This document shows positions 46,001-57,998 of a DNA stretch of 64,000 nt, in pieces (the stretch's first letter is position 1; every line of letters begins with the position of its first letter). The notes below the pieces were generated by a model, which did no database searches, was not told where the DNA came from, and saw only the letters and a list, made by a program, of their open reading frames with translations. The DNA lies in the NCBI GenBank assembly GCA_014549065.1, contig JACDOX010000001.1, positions 2,403,918 to 2,467,917 on the forward strand, read 5' to 3'. This stretch comes from Cardinalis cardinalis. Its lineage: Eukaryota; Chordata; Aves; Passeriformes; Cardinalidae. The position numbers and the translations under genes were made by a program.

Positions 46001-49000
46001 CCCTGATCACATTAAAAGTTTTTCTAATCATCCCACAGCAAACGAAATTTAATTATTACATTTATGCAATGCAGAAATTATCTGGCTGTTAAAAAAANCT
46101 GGTTTTGTTGATTACAAGATGCACTTTTATAGCATATCTTGAAGATTAAATTCCATCAACCAGATGAAAAAAGATTAATTAATTAATTGATTACANTAAT
46201 TTGGAAATATGCTGGAAATGTTTTTTATATAATTTAATTTCCATTTNTTCTTGAAATAATGTATTCTAGTGTAATAACTAAGATAATCCAGTTTCTTTTC
46301 TCTTGCAAAAAATATTGGTTTATAAAATAAAAGAAAATGTGGTTTCAAAGTCTGAGAAAAGAAATTGCTAGAGATTTCTAGGGAGTGGGAAAAACCTGCA
46401 TTTTAACAACTATAGAAGCAGTATATGGTATAAAATGTTCCAGACAGCTAATGGCATTCTTCTAGGTGTACTTTGCCTAATATTTATCTAATTTCGCAAA
46501 TTATGGTGATAATATTTTTTCCCAATTAATATTTCAAACCTTTTTCTGTTGTCTTTTTCATCAGTATTGATTTTTTCTGCATTCTTTACTCTCATTACTA
46601 TTTTCTTTGCTCCAATTGGTACTGTTGCTCCTTCTTAGTTGAGTAAAGACTACCCTAAAACAAATTTTTTGTGACTGTTTATGATGCTGGAACTCAAATG
46701 AAGATAAAAAAGAAAGAAAACACAAAGGGATGCATATACCTTTAAATAAAATTCACTAATAGCGTGAATAAATATCCCTGCAAGTAACATTTACTCAACT
46801 GTATTCTTAATTACACCTTGAAATCTGCAANTTTAAGTCTATTGCTTCACTTAATTAGGCCTTTTCCTTTTAATTCAGCTTGTATTTTACTGGTTATTTC
46901 CAGATCTCTATTGTTAAAATGGCAGAAGTTTAATTATTTCTTGATTTGCATGCAAAAGCAGCATAATTAATGGCATTAGAAAAAGGAAAACATTCTCACT
47001 TTTTAAAGTTACACAGGTTTAGTAGGCCAATCTCTAAGAAGGTAATGGTGCATCTGCTTTGTTTTATCCTGTTTAGAGTCTTTGTGCTTCTTAACTGATG
47101 TGCCACAGCACACACTAGCAATTAAGAGGAAGACTGGGGCTGATGGTAACCATTGACTTTGGAATTAAAACAATTAATTCCTCCAGCTGTGAGCTGAGTG
47201 TTCATATTATTTGTTGTTGTAGTTATTCAGGAACCAGTTGAGTAATTTATGCAAATATCTGTCTCTAAGAGTTCACGGGATCTTTGAATGGGTAATTAAT
47301 TGTGGTAAACTTCTCATTTGAAATGGATCATTCATTTCCCCACCTGGTGTTTTTATCATCACAGGGCACAGACACAGAGTAGCACTTTAGTTAGATAAGC
47401 TGATTTAGAACTGCACAAAGACCTAACCTGAAGCCAGCACAGTCCAAACGTAAGATGAAGAGGCGCAAGCAGATCTGTGAGAACAAAGAGAACATAAAGC
47501 TTACGNGGAAATTTCATTGACATATCATCAGAAGTGTTATTTTCAAGCTTTTTATTAGAATTTGCATTGACTGAAAGAATTTTGAAAGATGTAAAGAGGT
47601 CAGTTCTTCTACTTCTCAAGACATGGCCTTCCAAATGTGAGAAGTAGTGTCTGTAATTTGAAATTTAACACATGAGCAATAGATGCAGGCATAAGCAGAA
47701 GTGGGAGCCAGTAATGAGNGTAAGGTGATAGTAAGTGGGAAGGGACATAGCTGTGAAAGACTTTGAAAGTGAGGAAAGGATCTTATGCTTGATTTGTTGG
47801 AAAGGGACAAGTAGCAAAAACAGTGGGTGGTATCAAAGCTTAGAAAATGTTCTTCAGAGAAGCATTAAGAGCAGGATGGATCTGTACTTATCATCAGACA
47901 ACTGAGGTGACAAAAGCCTGAAAATTAGCTGCATCTGAGTTTCCAAGTCCTTAAGGACACCTGACTCTTAAGGAGACCAGGGATATCTGAATTATATCTC
48001 CTGCAAGGCAGTGAATGGAGGTTTGGGTAGAAACGTCTCTTGGAGGTAGGAGTGAAGGTCCATTGGGTTTTTTCCTGGTTCTTTTTAAGCTTATTTCATC
48101 TGATCCAGAGCAACTTCCTTGGGGTCAGTTCTGCAATAAAGAGGCATAATCTGAAGTTTTCTGTACACAATGTTGTTTTCATGAGTCAAAAGACATTTTA
48201 ATGGACAAGGTCATTAGATTAAATAAATTCTGATTAAATAGAAAGTACATTTTCACCAGGAAATAATTCCTGGGGAAAGGAACTATCTTTAAGTGAATAT
48301 ATTGTAAGCAATCAAATATCTAGCAGGGATTATGCAAAAAAATATTTTTGAATGATGATGTATTTTGCATGCAAACAAGACTGGGTCATGAATAAATTGA
48401 TAATCAAAAAGAGACTGCATTTGCATATTGTTAGTAATGATATCAACATTTAAGGAAATATTCCTGAACCTAATGTTTTTCTTTTTTGTTTCTGAGTACT
48501 GCCCACTGTCAAAAAATTATACTTTGTAAAATTGTAAATTTGTATCTGTGATGTCCTTACTAGTTTTTTATTCGTCACAGCTACTTTTCATTTTCCTTCC
48601 CAATATATTATAAGAAATTAAGTATTGCAAGCACTGTAACCCAGCCTACAAAGAGTAAATGTAAAAAAATAATGCTGTAGGTAAAATATTGCTGAATTAT
48701 TTCTGCCTTTGCACACTATCATGAACCGCAGTTAATGACAGTATTTGTATATATTCTTTTAAGTGATCTTAGGTTGTTTTAGAAAATTATGCAGTAGTAA
48801 TAAATATNAACTCACACATTCTGTAGATAATATTGATAGAGCAAGAAAGATCCTGAAGAAACTGGGAATCCTCTTCCTCTTCACTGAAGCTTTGAAACAC
48901 AAAGTTTAGCTGGTCACTAGAACTTGCCATTGAAGTATTGGTAATGACCACCTTTACAGCCTTAATCTGAGATGGACTGTACTTGGAAATATTTCTCATT

Positions 49001-49023
49001 CTGGGGTTTACCTTTCATTGAAA
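43064..49023. other. AT-rich non-coding DNA with conserved-looking stretches
   Basis: No gene or named repeat is recognised in about 6 kb. The part at 46800-47345 is notable for homeodomain-like TAATTA words and a POU-like palindrome TTTGCATGCAAA (46945-46956), and is discussed under findings. A (TTAA)n-like run lies at about 46175-46195. A possible LTR-like word cluster at about 45302-45355 was not strong enough to call. Confidence 0.55.
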
Positions 49024-50155
49024 CATAGAATCATTTAGGCTGGAAAAGACCCTTAAGATCACCAAGTNCAACTCAGTGTCCACCACTAAGCCATGTCCCA
49101 AAGCAAAGCACCACATTAATATGTCTGAAATACCTTCAGGGGTGGTGACTCAACCAGTTGCCTCAGCAGGGCCGCCTGTTCTGATGCTTGAAAACCCTTT
49201 CAGAGGATTTTTTTTTCCTAATACCAATTCTAAACTTCCTCTGGCACAACTTGAGGTTGTTTCCTNTTATGCTATCATTTATTGTCTGGGAAAAGAGAAC
49301 CATCTCGTCTCTACNTCTTCCTTTCAGATAGTTGTAAAGAGTAATAAGGTTTCCCCAAACCTCCGTTTCTCCAGACTAAACACCCNCAGCTTCCTCAGGT
49401 GCTCCTCCTAAGACTTGTATTCTTTCATCAGCTTTGTTGCCCTTCTCTGGACGTGCTCCAACACCTCAATGTCCTTCTTGTAGTGAGGTTCTCAAAAATG
49501 AACAGAGGATTCAAGGTGTAGCTTCATCTGTGCTGAGCACAGAGGGATAATAATTTCCCTGATTCTGCTTGCCATGGTATTAATGATACAGGCCAAGATG
49601 CCATTAGCCTTCTTGGCCATGTGGGCACACTGTTGGCTCATGTTCAGCAAGATGCTGACTAGCATCTCCAGATGCTTTTCCACCAAGCAGCTTTCCAGAC
49701 ACTCTGCCCCNAGCCTGTAACACTGCATGGGNGTATTGTGACCCAAGGGCAGTACCCAGAACTTCACCTGGTTGAATCTCATAAAATTNGTCTTGGCCTG
49801 TCCAGTCATACTCTCCAGATCTCTCTTCAGAGCCTTCCTGCCCTCCAGCAGATCAACACTTCCACCCAGCATAGTGTTGTCTGTGAATTGACTGAGAGTG
49901 TATTAACTCTCCATATTATTGATAAAGTTATTAAAAACACATGGCCCCATACTGAGCCCCAGGGCACAGCGCTTGTGCACAGACTGAATTCTATTTACCA
50001 TACTTTTCTGGATGTGGACATTCAGAAAAGAGCGAACCCTTCCAAGTTATGGGTAGCCATTTCTTNCACAAGAATGTTGTGGGAACCAGTGTCAAAGGCT
50101 TCACTAAAGCCTAGGTGATATCCACAACCTTTTTTGCTTATATCAGACAACCTTC
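49024..50155 (-). mobile_element. CR1 LINE, 1.1-kb copy with RT C-terminal coding region
   Basis: This is the longest continuous CR1 copy here. The 3' terminus CATAGAATCAT is at 49024. The minus-strand frame 49872-49492 stays open for 126 codons and shows the CR1 ORF2 C-terminal blocks: GGSVDLLEGRKALKRDLE, then FNQVKFWVLPLGHN, then LNMSQQCAHMAKKANGILAC, then IIPLCSAQMKLHLE. These belong to the region behind the RT active site; the active site itself lies upstream and is lost by 5' truncation near 50155. Eight N calls fall inside. The 148-codon plus-strand frame (49672-50118) is antisense to it and not a gene. The fragment at 13328-13620 appears to be the same subfamily. Confidence 0.95.
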
Positions 50156-52091
50156 ATAACACACCATTACAAGTTCTGTATGGTTTATTTGACTGCCATA
50201 TTCACTAGGAATTTAAAGAAATACTTTTTACAATATTTACACTATTTTATATATACTTCCTTNCTTCTTATGTAGTATCTTATGTTACGTGGTATCTATT
50301 GCTTTTCTCTTTCTTGAGAAGTATTTTTCAAGTATGGTTGTTGTCATGTTCTTTATCTTTTGATGTCTCTGGGTATGGTGGAACTGNTCTGCCATAGCAA
50401 GCAATAGACTTCACAAAACAATTTGTCTGCCTTTTCTGTGGAATTATTTTTTCATGGGTATGATTTGAAATATGTCATTTCAACTGTCAAATATATTTTT
50501 AGACCTTTAGATTCAGAACTTGCATGTACCAAANAGAAAAGTATATCACGCCAGCACAGTACCATTGATTAATCAATTAATGTAAAAGATCTTCCTCTGC
50601 CCCNTCCATGCCCATCTTGACTTTTAAAACATGCTCTAAGAGACTCAGATCTGAAGCAGTGGTACAAGTATAGGTTAGTGGGTTATAGCCTTTAATTACC
50701 TGTGATATCCTGGAGGACTAATGACAGTCTACCACACAGATGCCTGCAGAGATCATTACTTCCCTTTTTCAAAGACTGATGATCTCTAGCATGATGAACT
50801 ATGTCATCTAGCATACAGAAATTATTACTTCCATTTAAAAATCAAAAATCAGGAAACAAAGATGTTCTGCTTTTTTTTACTCAGTTGTGGTTTTGTTATG
50901 TTTCTCTGTGACTGATGATTTTGCATAAAGATGGTATTAACATATGTGAAAACCCTAACTGGAATATGTTTGTGACGNGCTTTCACTGGGGCCTCTTCAT
51001 CTCAATTACATGAGACACTGCTGCATGGAATCTTTCATATTATGGGGTGCTAAATGAATTAGGTGAAGCCTTAGGCTACACAGTACCACAGAATTACCTA
51101 ATGTGACTATATCCTAAAGCAATGCATGCCCTGCTAAATCTTATGACTAAATTGTCTCATGAATATGCAAAATGTGGTTAAATTGTGGAGAATACAAAAT
51201 TATTTACAATTCAAATACCATCACCCAAATGCATATTAAAATTAATGACTTTTGGATAAATGCTAATGAATAGGAAATAATTCTGCTTAAAAAAATATTC
51301 ATACATCAATAATTGATGTATTTTTCTTTTGAAACTAAGTAGCTTCATTTTCAGTTAGAATAGAAACAATAACACACTAGTTATTTGTACTAAATAGTCT
51401 TTTATAAGAACTTATATTTATGCCTACATATTGCTTCTCTGTTTCTCAACATGCCTTCAGTCAGAATTATTTTATGCATAATTAGTTTTTGCACATATAG
51501 GTCAATACCTTGNCACAAACACAACACACTACTAGACTGGGCATGCTAACTGCCAAGAATTCATAATACAGGTATCGACCAAAAGAGGAAATGTACACAT
51601 GTGTCAGCATATTTGTGTGAGTGTACTCTTTGGAGGGAAGGATGAACTTCTAAATGATGGAAAAAAAATCCCCACATGAAGCCAAGAAATTTCTGAAGTT
51701 ATCATCACCCTAAAATGCACACTTACACTCAACAGTGAAATAGCACAAGCCAACATCTACCGTTTNTGATTCTGGTTTTCATATGTCAGTTTCTTTATAC
51801 GTAGTTTTGTGATGGTTGAGAAGACAAATCACTGGCTACCAGCGTGCCAAAATGGTTAATTGCTATAGTTCAAGTTGGATAACTTAACATGCAATATGGT
51901 TCAGTAGAAAATATCCTAAGTAGGAAAGAGATGACAGAAAAAGTCAATCTGGTCATACAGACACTTTCATAAATAACATAAAATCACTAAGAAGCATGAA
52001 GAGAGTTCTTTTTTTTCAAATATACGATGTTCCACTTTTCTAATTCACAGTTAAGAATGGATTAAAAATACTTTTTGAATCATTTAGGTGA

Positions 52092-52120
52092 GCAAATTTG
52101 CATTTGTTCATGAACAAATG
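52092..52120. repeat. Adjoining perfect palindromes of 10 and 20 bp
   Basis: GCAAATTTGC (52092-52101) and CATTTGTTCATGAACAAATG (52101-52120) are both perfect palindromes and share one base. The octamer ATTTGCAT (52096-52103), a POU-factor site, spans their junction. This could be a regulatory site cluster or a coincidence in AT-rich DNA. Confidence 0.9.
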
Positions 52121-52551
52121 AACAGGAACTTCCATGTCTTCCATGAAAAGGAACTANATGAAATAAGAGTATCCTCCATTTCACTTTTCATTAAAACTGT
52201 ACTTTAATCTCAGCTTTAGGGAGCAGAGGTAAAAAAAGGTCAGATATTTGTCAGTAATGTAATCTGCAAAATCTCATTACTTCATCATGGTTTGGGCAGT
52301 GTTTTTAGAGAGATCAGATATAGCAGAGCCATTTCCAATGAAACCCTGATGGAAATCCACCTGTGCTCTTGCTCAATTTTGTCTCCCCTGTGACTCTGTG
52401 AAGTCATAGGCTCTGGTTCCCAGGAGCACTGGCTGCTAGAGGAAGGCAGGTCACATTCAACCATCTTTCTGAAACAATTCAATGGAATGAGGCACCTGGG
52501 AACAAACTGCAAATTTCTGTTCCTCCTACACCAAATTGTTGAAAAATCTCC

Positions 52552-52571
52552 TTTTTTTTTTTTTTTTTTTT
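52552..52571. repeat. Poly(T) 20
   Basis: An uninterrupted run of 20 T, possibly the complement of a retroposed poly(A) tail on the minus strand; no retroposed gene is recognised next to it. Confidence 0.95.
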
Positions 52572-53190
52572 AATCCTATATCTGTAGTGCCTTAGGCTGC
52601 ACTGGCATCTATGGGTATGGATTTTAGCAGACTCTTCCTTACTATGTATATCAATTCTTTTCCTGGCTATACCAGAAACAACTATATATTCTTCCATCAT
52701 CTTAGTAGTCACACTATCAGCAACACTGACTGAATTTCATCAAAAATGAATTTCCTCAAGGCACCAAAAGCAAATGGCACTTTACANAAATTTCCAATTA
52801 TTGTAAAGTGTTCCACTCTCTCTCCCTCATGGATTTTTCATATTCATGCTGTAGCTCTGGTTATAGGAGTTAAATACTGTTGCAGCCTAGCAAATCTATC
52901 TTGATGATTTTAGTCTGATTGTTAGTGTTGAAGCAAAGACCATTTATGTCACAAGAGTGATTAGAAACATGCTTTCCACCAAGTATGNTTCCTAACATGA
53001 AACTATTTCTGACTTAAGTTTTGTTAGTTCAATGAACAAAAACCAAAACACAGTGAAGATAAAATGATGGGGAAATAATAGTTTATGAGACCACTCTATC
53101 CCATCTCATATTTTTTTCTTCTGCTGGATACACCAGAATGGTCCTCAACTGTGACTACACCTAAGACTTAGAGTCAATGTATTGGCATGA

Positions 53191-53223
53191 CAATTCCTTG
53201 AAATTGTTACCAATTCCTTGAAA
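53191..53223. repeat. 20-bp tandem duplication, about 1.7 copies
   Basis: CAATTCCTTGAAATTGTTAC (53191-53210) is followed by CAATTCCTTGAAA (53211-53223), a short local duplication by slippage. Confidence 0.9.
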
Positions 53224-53584
53224 GAATTAACAGTTCATATTCTGCCANGATATTTGGTAGCTTATTCCCATTGTCNGGTGGAAAAGGAATATTGGTGCAC
53301 NTGTATTGTGAGGTATTCCTTCCACATGTGTTCACTAATATCTGAGGCTGACCTCCTGATGCATGTTTCATGAAGTCAAGATCACTTCAATGGATTTGTG
53401 ATAATCCGAATGCTAAAGAATCTAAAGAATCTCTTAATCCTATAAATCACTTTCAGACTAACATTACAATGCACAGATGAGGCCCAGTGGTGGATACATT
53501 CCATACTTTANCTTCAGAGGGTCTGAGGGAAGTATATCAAAATATAAAAATAATTCCCCCAAACCAACCTCCCCACTTCCTTTG

Positions 53585-53705
53585 CAAAAACACCAAAAAA
53601 AAAAGGGCAAAAAATCCACAATAAATAAACAAATATATTTGAAACTGTGGAGGAAAAAATCCCAAACCANCCACACAAGAAAACAAAACCAAAACAAAAA
53701 TAACA
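53585..53705. repeat. A-rich low-complexity block
   Basis: Long A runs broken by C (CCAAAAAAAAAA, AACCAAAACAAAAA types). It resembles 35375-35454. The overlapping frames on both strands are compositional artefacts. Confidence 0.8.
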
Positions 53706-55529
53706 AAGCTACAGTTTCCAAATAAGGACCTTCTCTTTTGTTTCTTGCTAAAACTTAGAGCTTGAAGTCACTTAAAATCAACAGCATTTTTGCAGTTCAC
53801 TTATTTTGGGAAGTGAAAATAAAAATTTACTCTCTACACAGAAAATATAGGTATTTACAGTATATATATATCTTTACACTAATTTTCAATTCTCTCTTGA
53901 ATGTGGTTGTGGAGCACTGTAAAATTTTGATCATGAATGAGGCAGGGCAAAATTCAACTCCAAAGAATTTTGTCCGTATTAAAATTAAATAGTAAAAAAT
54001 ATTCTGCTTATGACCTTGGCAAGCCTTTCTTGAATACGTTTGGCTTTCCAATGTTTCCTACAAAAAAAATGTGCATGATAAAAATATTTTTAAAAAAAAT
54101 AAATTAAAGCAAAGCAGTTACATAATTTATCTAAAGGCAGAAAGGAACTCTCCCATCTNAATTTTTTGCTGAAAGGAAAGGTGTCTGATTAAATTTTGCA
54201 TTTCATGCACCAGAAAGGATGCTTTCAGTAATCCAAATCTTTGATCAGCCAGAAACTGACTGGAGGCTGTGCAGTCCTTGGAGACAAAAATAAATAAAAT
54301 GCCTCCAAACAGCTGAAAATCAACTTGCTCACTTAGGGAAGTGATAAACCAGGTTTTGAATTTGTTTTTATTACAAAAGTGCTTTAGGAATCTTTAAAAA
54401 AAAATTACAGGACATAGAGGAATCTCATGCACTCAGTAGGTCATATCAAAAAGCAGCAGGCACAACGGATTGTGAGGCTGAATGATTTTGTTACTCAGAA
54501 AATGTGCTGTAGTCAGACTTCTGTGATAAAAAAAAATGATATGTAAGTGGTTACTTTATAAAGCTAATTTCTCTGATCTGAAATCAGTTTTANATACAAA
54601 ATGTGAACTGTGGGTATTGTGCTCCTGTTGTTAGGTTTCTGCTTGCAGTTCATGTCTGTATTTTGTTATTTTTGGAGTGGAAATTATTTCAATTTAATAC
54701 TAAATGAATTTAAAGTAGCTCCATCAGAGTGTGAGAATGTGACTCAGGACATTGCTGAGAATAAATAAGGGAATGAAATAAGAAGGCATTTTGGCTATTT
54801 TTTACGGTGACATGTGGATGCAATGGAATGAAGACTCAGATTCTTGTGGTGCTTGTTTTGGTTTGGTTGGGGTTTTTTNCCTTTTTTTGATAGTTCTAAC
54901 CTAACATAGTGTGTGTTCACTCAAAACACCGGAACAAGAGAGAATGTGGAAATTGTGCCATTACCTTTCAACAGCATTTTATCAAAATGCCGTCTTAGGA
55001 AATAGTGTAGCCGTAAAATCTGAAGGCACCAATGGGATTTGTAAGGACAATATTGGTTAAGAGTTAAACCCAGAATTGCTCATTTAGCCATATTATTCTA
55101 CTCTGAAATTAGCAGAAAACAGTAAATCTGAGCACACTATTGAGAGGCTGTTCTTGTCCTTCCGACCTTGTAAATAACATTCAGGGTTCTGGATGCAGCA
55201 GCAGTTTTGGCTAGGTTAGATTGGAAATCAGCTTTTACAATGTCCTGCTCTCAGTTTCAGAAATGTGTCCAGAAAATTTAGGTTCTNGGATGAAGGTGAA
55301 TAACTTGATGGAACTTTTGGAATACCCAAGGTAGTTGCTTGCTTGTCCCATTTAAAATTTTACTGCTACCATGGTAACCTTTTTTCATTCCAATGCTCTG
55401 AATTATTTTTTCTGTGTTTACCATCAAAACTCCAAGGACAAAAGGATGCAGGGGAGTGTTCGGGAACCATATAAACCAGTAGGGATCAACAGGAAGCCAT
55501 AACTCTATGTCTGGCCTAACAAACCCCCC

Positions 55530-55957
55530 TGATGCCTTAAGTTTTAGCTTCCATATTTTTCACATTCTGTACTGCCTTGTGTGTGACTCTGAACTTCATA
55601 TTAAGTGTTAGCAAGTTCTCTTCACAATTTAGTTAGACAAAACAATCCTTTTCCAGCCTGAGAACCAATGACACTTCAGTGCGCTTCAGGCCCAAAAGTA
55701 CAAACAACCTGAAGAGAGCAAACCAGGAGGATGGGACTTCATGATCTGAAGCTGTAATTGGACAGCTAACCCAAATATGTAAATGGACCAAAATTTATAA
55801 AAGTGTGAAAATTCATGACCAGGAGTCCATCTTGGATAGAGCCACAGCCAGGGTCTTATACTGCCCAAGGTTTGTCCTTTGAAGGCTTTTAATAAATACC
55901 TACTTTATTCCTTTAACNCTGTCTAGCCTCTGTTCCAGAGGTACCCTCACATGGCAT
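55530..55957 (+). mobile_element. ERV LTR with clear promoter and polyadenylation signals
   Basis: The element reads TGATGCCTTAAGTTTTAGC at its start (55530), has a U3 region, then a TATA box TATAAAAG (55796-55803), an R region with CAGGAGTCCATCTTGG (55820-55835), TGCCCAAGGTTTGTCCTTTG (55862-55881), a polyadenylation signal AATAAA (55891-55896), and a T-rich U5 with TACTTTATTCCTTTAAC (55901-55917) and GTCTAGCCTCTGTTCCAGAG (55921-55940). This layout and wording match an avian gammaretrovirus-like (class I) LTR known to me from memory. The 3' end is either CA at 55951 or CA at 55957. I could not find a target duplication for either, so the limits are approximate. No viral coding sequence adjoins it; probably a solo LTR. 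Confidence 0.82.
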
Positions 55958-57821
55958 CAGTTCTCTGGTGACTGCAAAGGGACAGAAAGGCATCATCATC
56001 AGAGTCCTAATTAGTGCTAATTAGCATTAGGTCATGCCAAATTAAAAAGTCTTTGCAGCTTTTAAGTCCCACCTTGTTCCCTGAGCAAGTTTGCTGGAGC
56101 AGCAGNAGGCAGCATGCTGCAAATGCCACTCAAAGTCTTAGACAACAGGATGCTTGCACTTGCATCCCAGAGTGTTTGTCTGGAGGGAAGTACACAAAAG
56201 AAATATAATAAAACATGGACACTGAACAGATTGGAATAAAGCATCTGCATTTCTATATGTCAAAATGTAAACGTATTTATCTTCATCGTAAAAATACATT
56301 AGCCCTCCTGTTATGACTCTTCTACCATAATCAAAGAAGGTTCCATAGAAACTTGCCATTTGATAATCCCAAAAAGGANGAACAGCAGATCCTCTTTACA
56401 CAAATCGAAGTGTCTGAANCACAGATGAGNAAAACATCCTCTAAAAATTGGATGACATCTCAACAGCCAGGTTAGTTACCAGAGAATGGACTACAACTCC
56501 AGTCTTCTGACTCATANATCTTTACATTCCAGTGTGTTTCTCCATTCTCTTCTTATTAGTTTTCTNTGATATGCTCTTACTGAATTGGAGCTGTAAAGTA
56601 GCACAGAGCTTTTAATTTGTATAACCTTTCCCCAAATATAGTACAAAGTTTTGTCAAGAATCCTAACATGTCTTCCACTGAAACAGTTCATTACAACAGT
56701 TTTAAATTTGAAATATGAAAGTCTAAAAATANNTTTTTATGGTAAAACAGCAACCAGAGATGATAAACAAAAGAAATTATGAGGTACGTGTTCTGTCAGC
56801 AATAAAAACAAGCAAATGAATGGCAGGATTTGTCACTATATTGTTGGCACTTCGGTAAATAAACACTTTAGGAACAATCCCTTCAGGAACAATTAAAAAA
56901 TGTGTCCCAAATTATGAAATGAAGCTCTAATAATGGGTTCAAACTTCTTCAGCCATAGTACACGGCATAGTGAAGTGCAAAAATGGAAAGTGTTGCTGAT
57001 AAAGGGCNTTTATACTTAAGTCCTCTACATTCAATTAAAGAGGCAAAAATAACATACACTAAGGACTAGATTCACTAGAAGGACAAAATGCCNTTTTAGG
57101 CAACCATTTCCAAGAAAGGGTATTTTGCTGCANATTCCCTGGAACAGAAGACTTTTATGTTGGCTAGGAGAGCGTTCCAAGTAAAGGGAAAAGAAAAATT
57201 ACTTGAGAGTTATACACTTCCAGTTTCCTTCTGACATTGGATGTTTCCCAGATTGGTATTGAGTGTGCTGTGAATGCAGTTCTTCAGCAGTAATCCCTTA
57301 AAATGGCCTTATCCTGCACCTAGAAATGTGTTCATTTCTAAATGAAAGAGGTTGTCCCAGGGAATATGGGCAATTTATGTTAAAATGCAAATGAAAAAAA
57401 AAAACCAAAACCCAAAGAAAGGTCAAGAGTGGAAAGAATTTTGTGTACTGTTTCCACAAAAGAGATACCAGGTGCTGAGCACCCAGAAGACAGAAATTAG
57501 AAGCGATGTATGGGGCTCTTCTGTTAGATAGCTAAAGAAGAAGAAAGGAGGCACTTATCTAATGAGAGGAACCATGAAGAGACTCAGAAATGGATAAAAT
57601 ACAATTCAGAGAAAGAAAATACTTTAAAAATACATACGGAATGCAGTATGCAAAAAAAATAAAGCCTTTAGAGTGAGAAACTATAAGATGAAGACAAGAT
57701 TTAGAGAATGCCTGAAATCCTGCTGGAAAACATACTAACAGACTAACAGTGAGGGAAAATCTGAGCTATAGGGATGGCTTTCTACATTGGAAAGGATGAA
57801 GAGATAGTGAGTTTATGATAT
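55958..57821. other. AT-rich non-coding DNA, no gene seen
   Basis: Contains a doubled CTAATTAG motif (56007-56024) and a small cluster of N calls (56379-56430). No gene or repeat family is recognised. Confidence 0.6.
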
Positions 57822-57998
57822 TGGGCACTGGAGCAGGCTCCCCAGGGAAGTGTTCACAGCACCAGCCTGACAGAGTTCCAAAAGTGTTTGAACAATCCTC
57901 TTGTCCACATGGTGGGACTCTTGGGAAGGGCTTTTCAGGGCCAGGAGTTGGACTTGAATATTCTTGTGAATCACTTCCAACTCAGAATACTCTGTGTC
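57822..57998 (+). mobile_element. CR1 LINE, 3' tail, plus orientation
   Basis: GGGCACTGGAGCAGGCTCCC, then CAGGGAAGTGTTCACAGCAC, then CAGCCTGACAGAGTTCC, then CACATGGTGGGACTCTTGGG, then GGGCCAGGAGTTGGACTTGA, then CACTTCCAACTCAGAATA is the plus-strand CR1 3' end. It is the same subfamily as the minus copy at 14905-15055. The terminal repeat is missing or decayed after about 57998. The 112-codon frame on the minus strand and the 83-codon plus frame here are only CR1-derived. Confidence 0.94.

Larger units (their letters stand above)
50156..55529. other. AT-rich non-coding DNA, no gene seen
   Basis: No gene or named repeat is recognised. Local features listed separately are the palindrome at 52092-52120, T20 at 52552-52571, a 20-bp tandem duplication at 53191-53223 and an A-rich block at 53585-53705. 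Chance frames of up to 85 codons have no recognisable domain. Confidence 0.6.

Noticed and set aside
49672..50118. 148-codon plus-strand open frame, the longest in the window
   Set aside because: It is antisense to the CR1 ORF2 remnant on the minus strand and shows no domain of its own.
3788..57998. Orientation bias of CR1 copies (about 8 minus to 2 plus)
   Set aside because: With so few copies, an 8:2 split is compatible with chance (two-sided binomial about 0.11).
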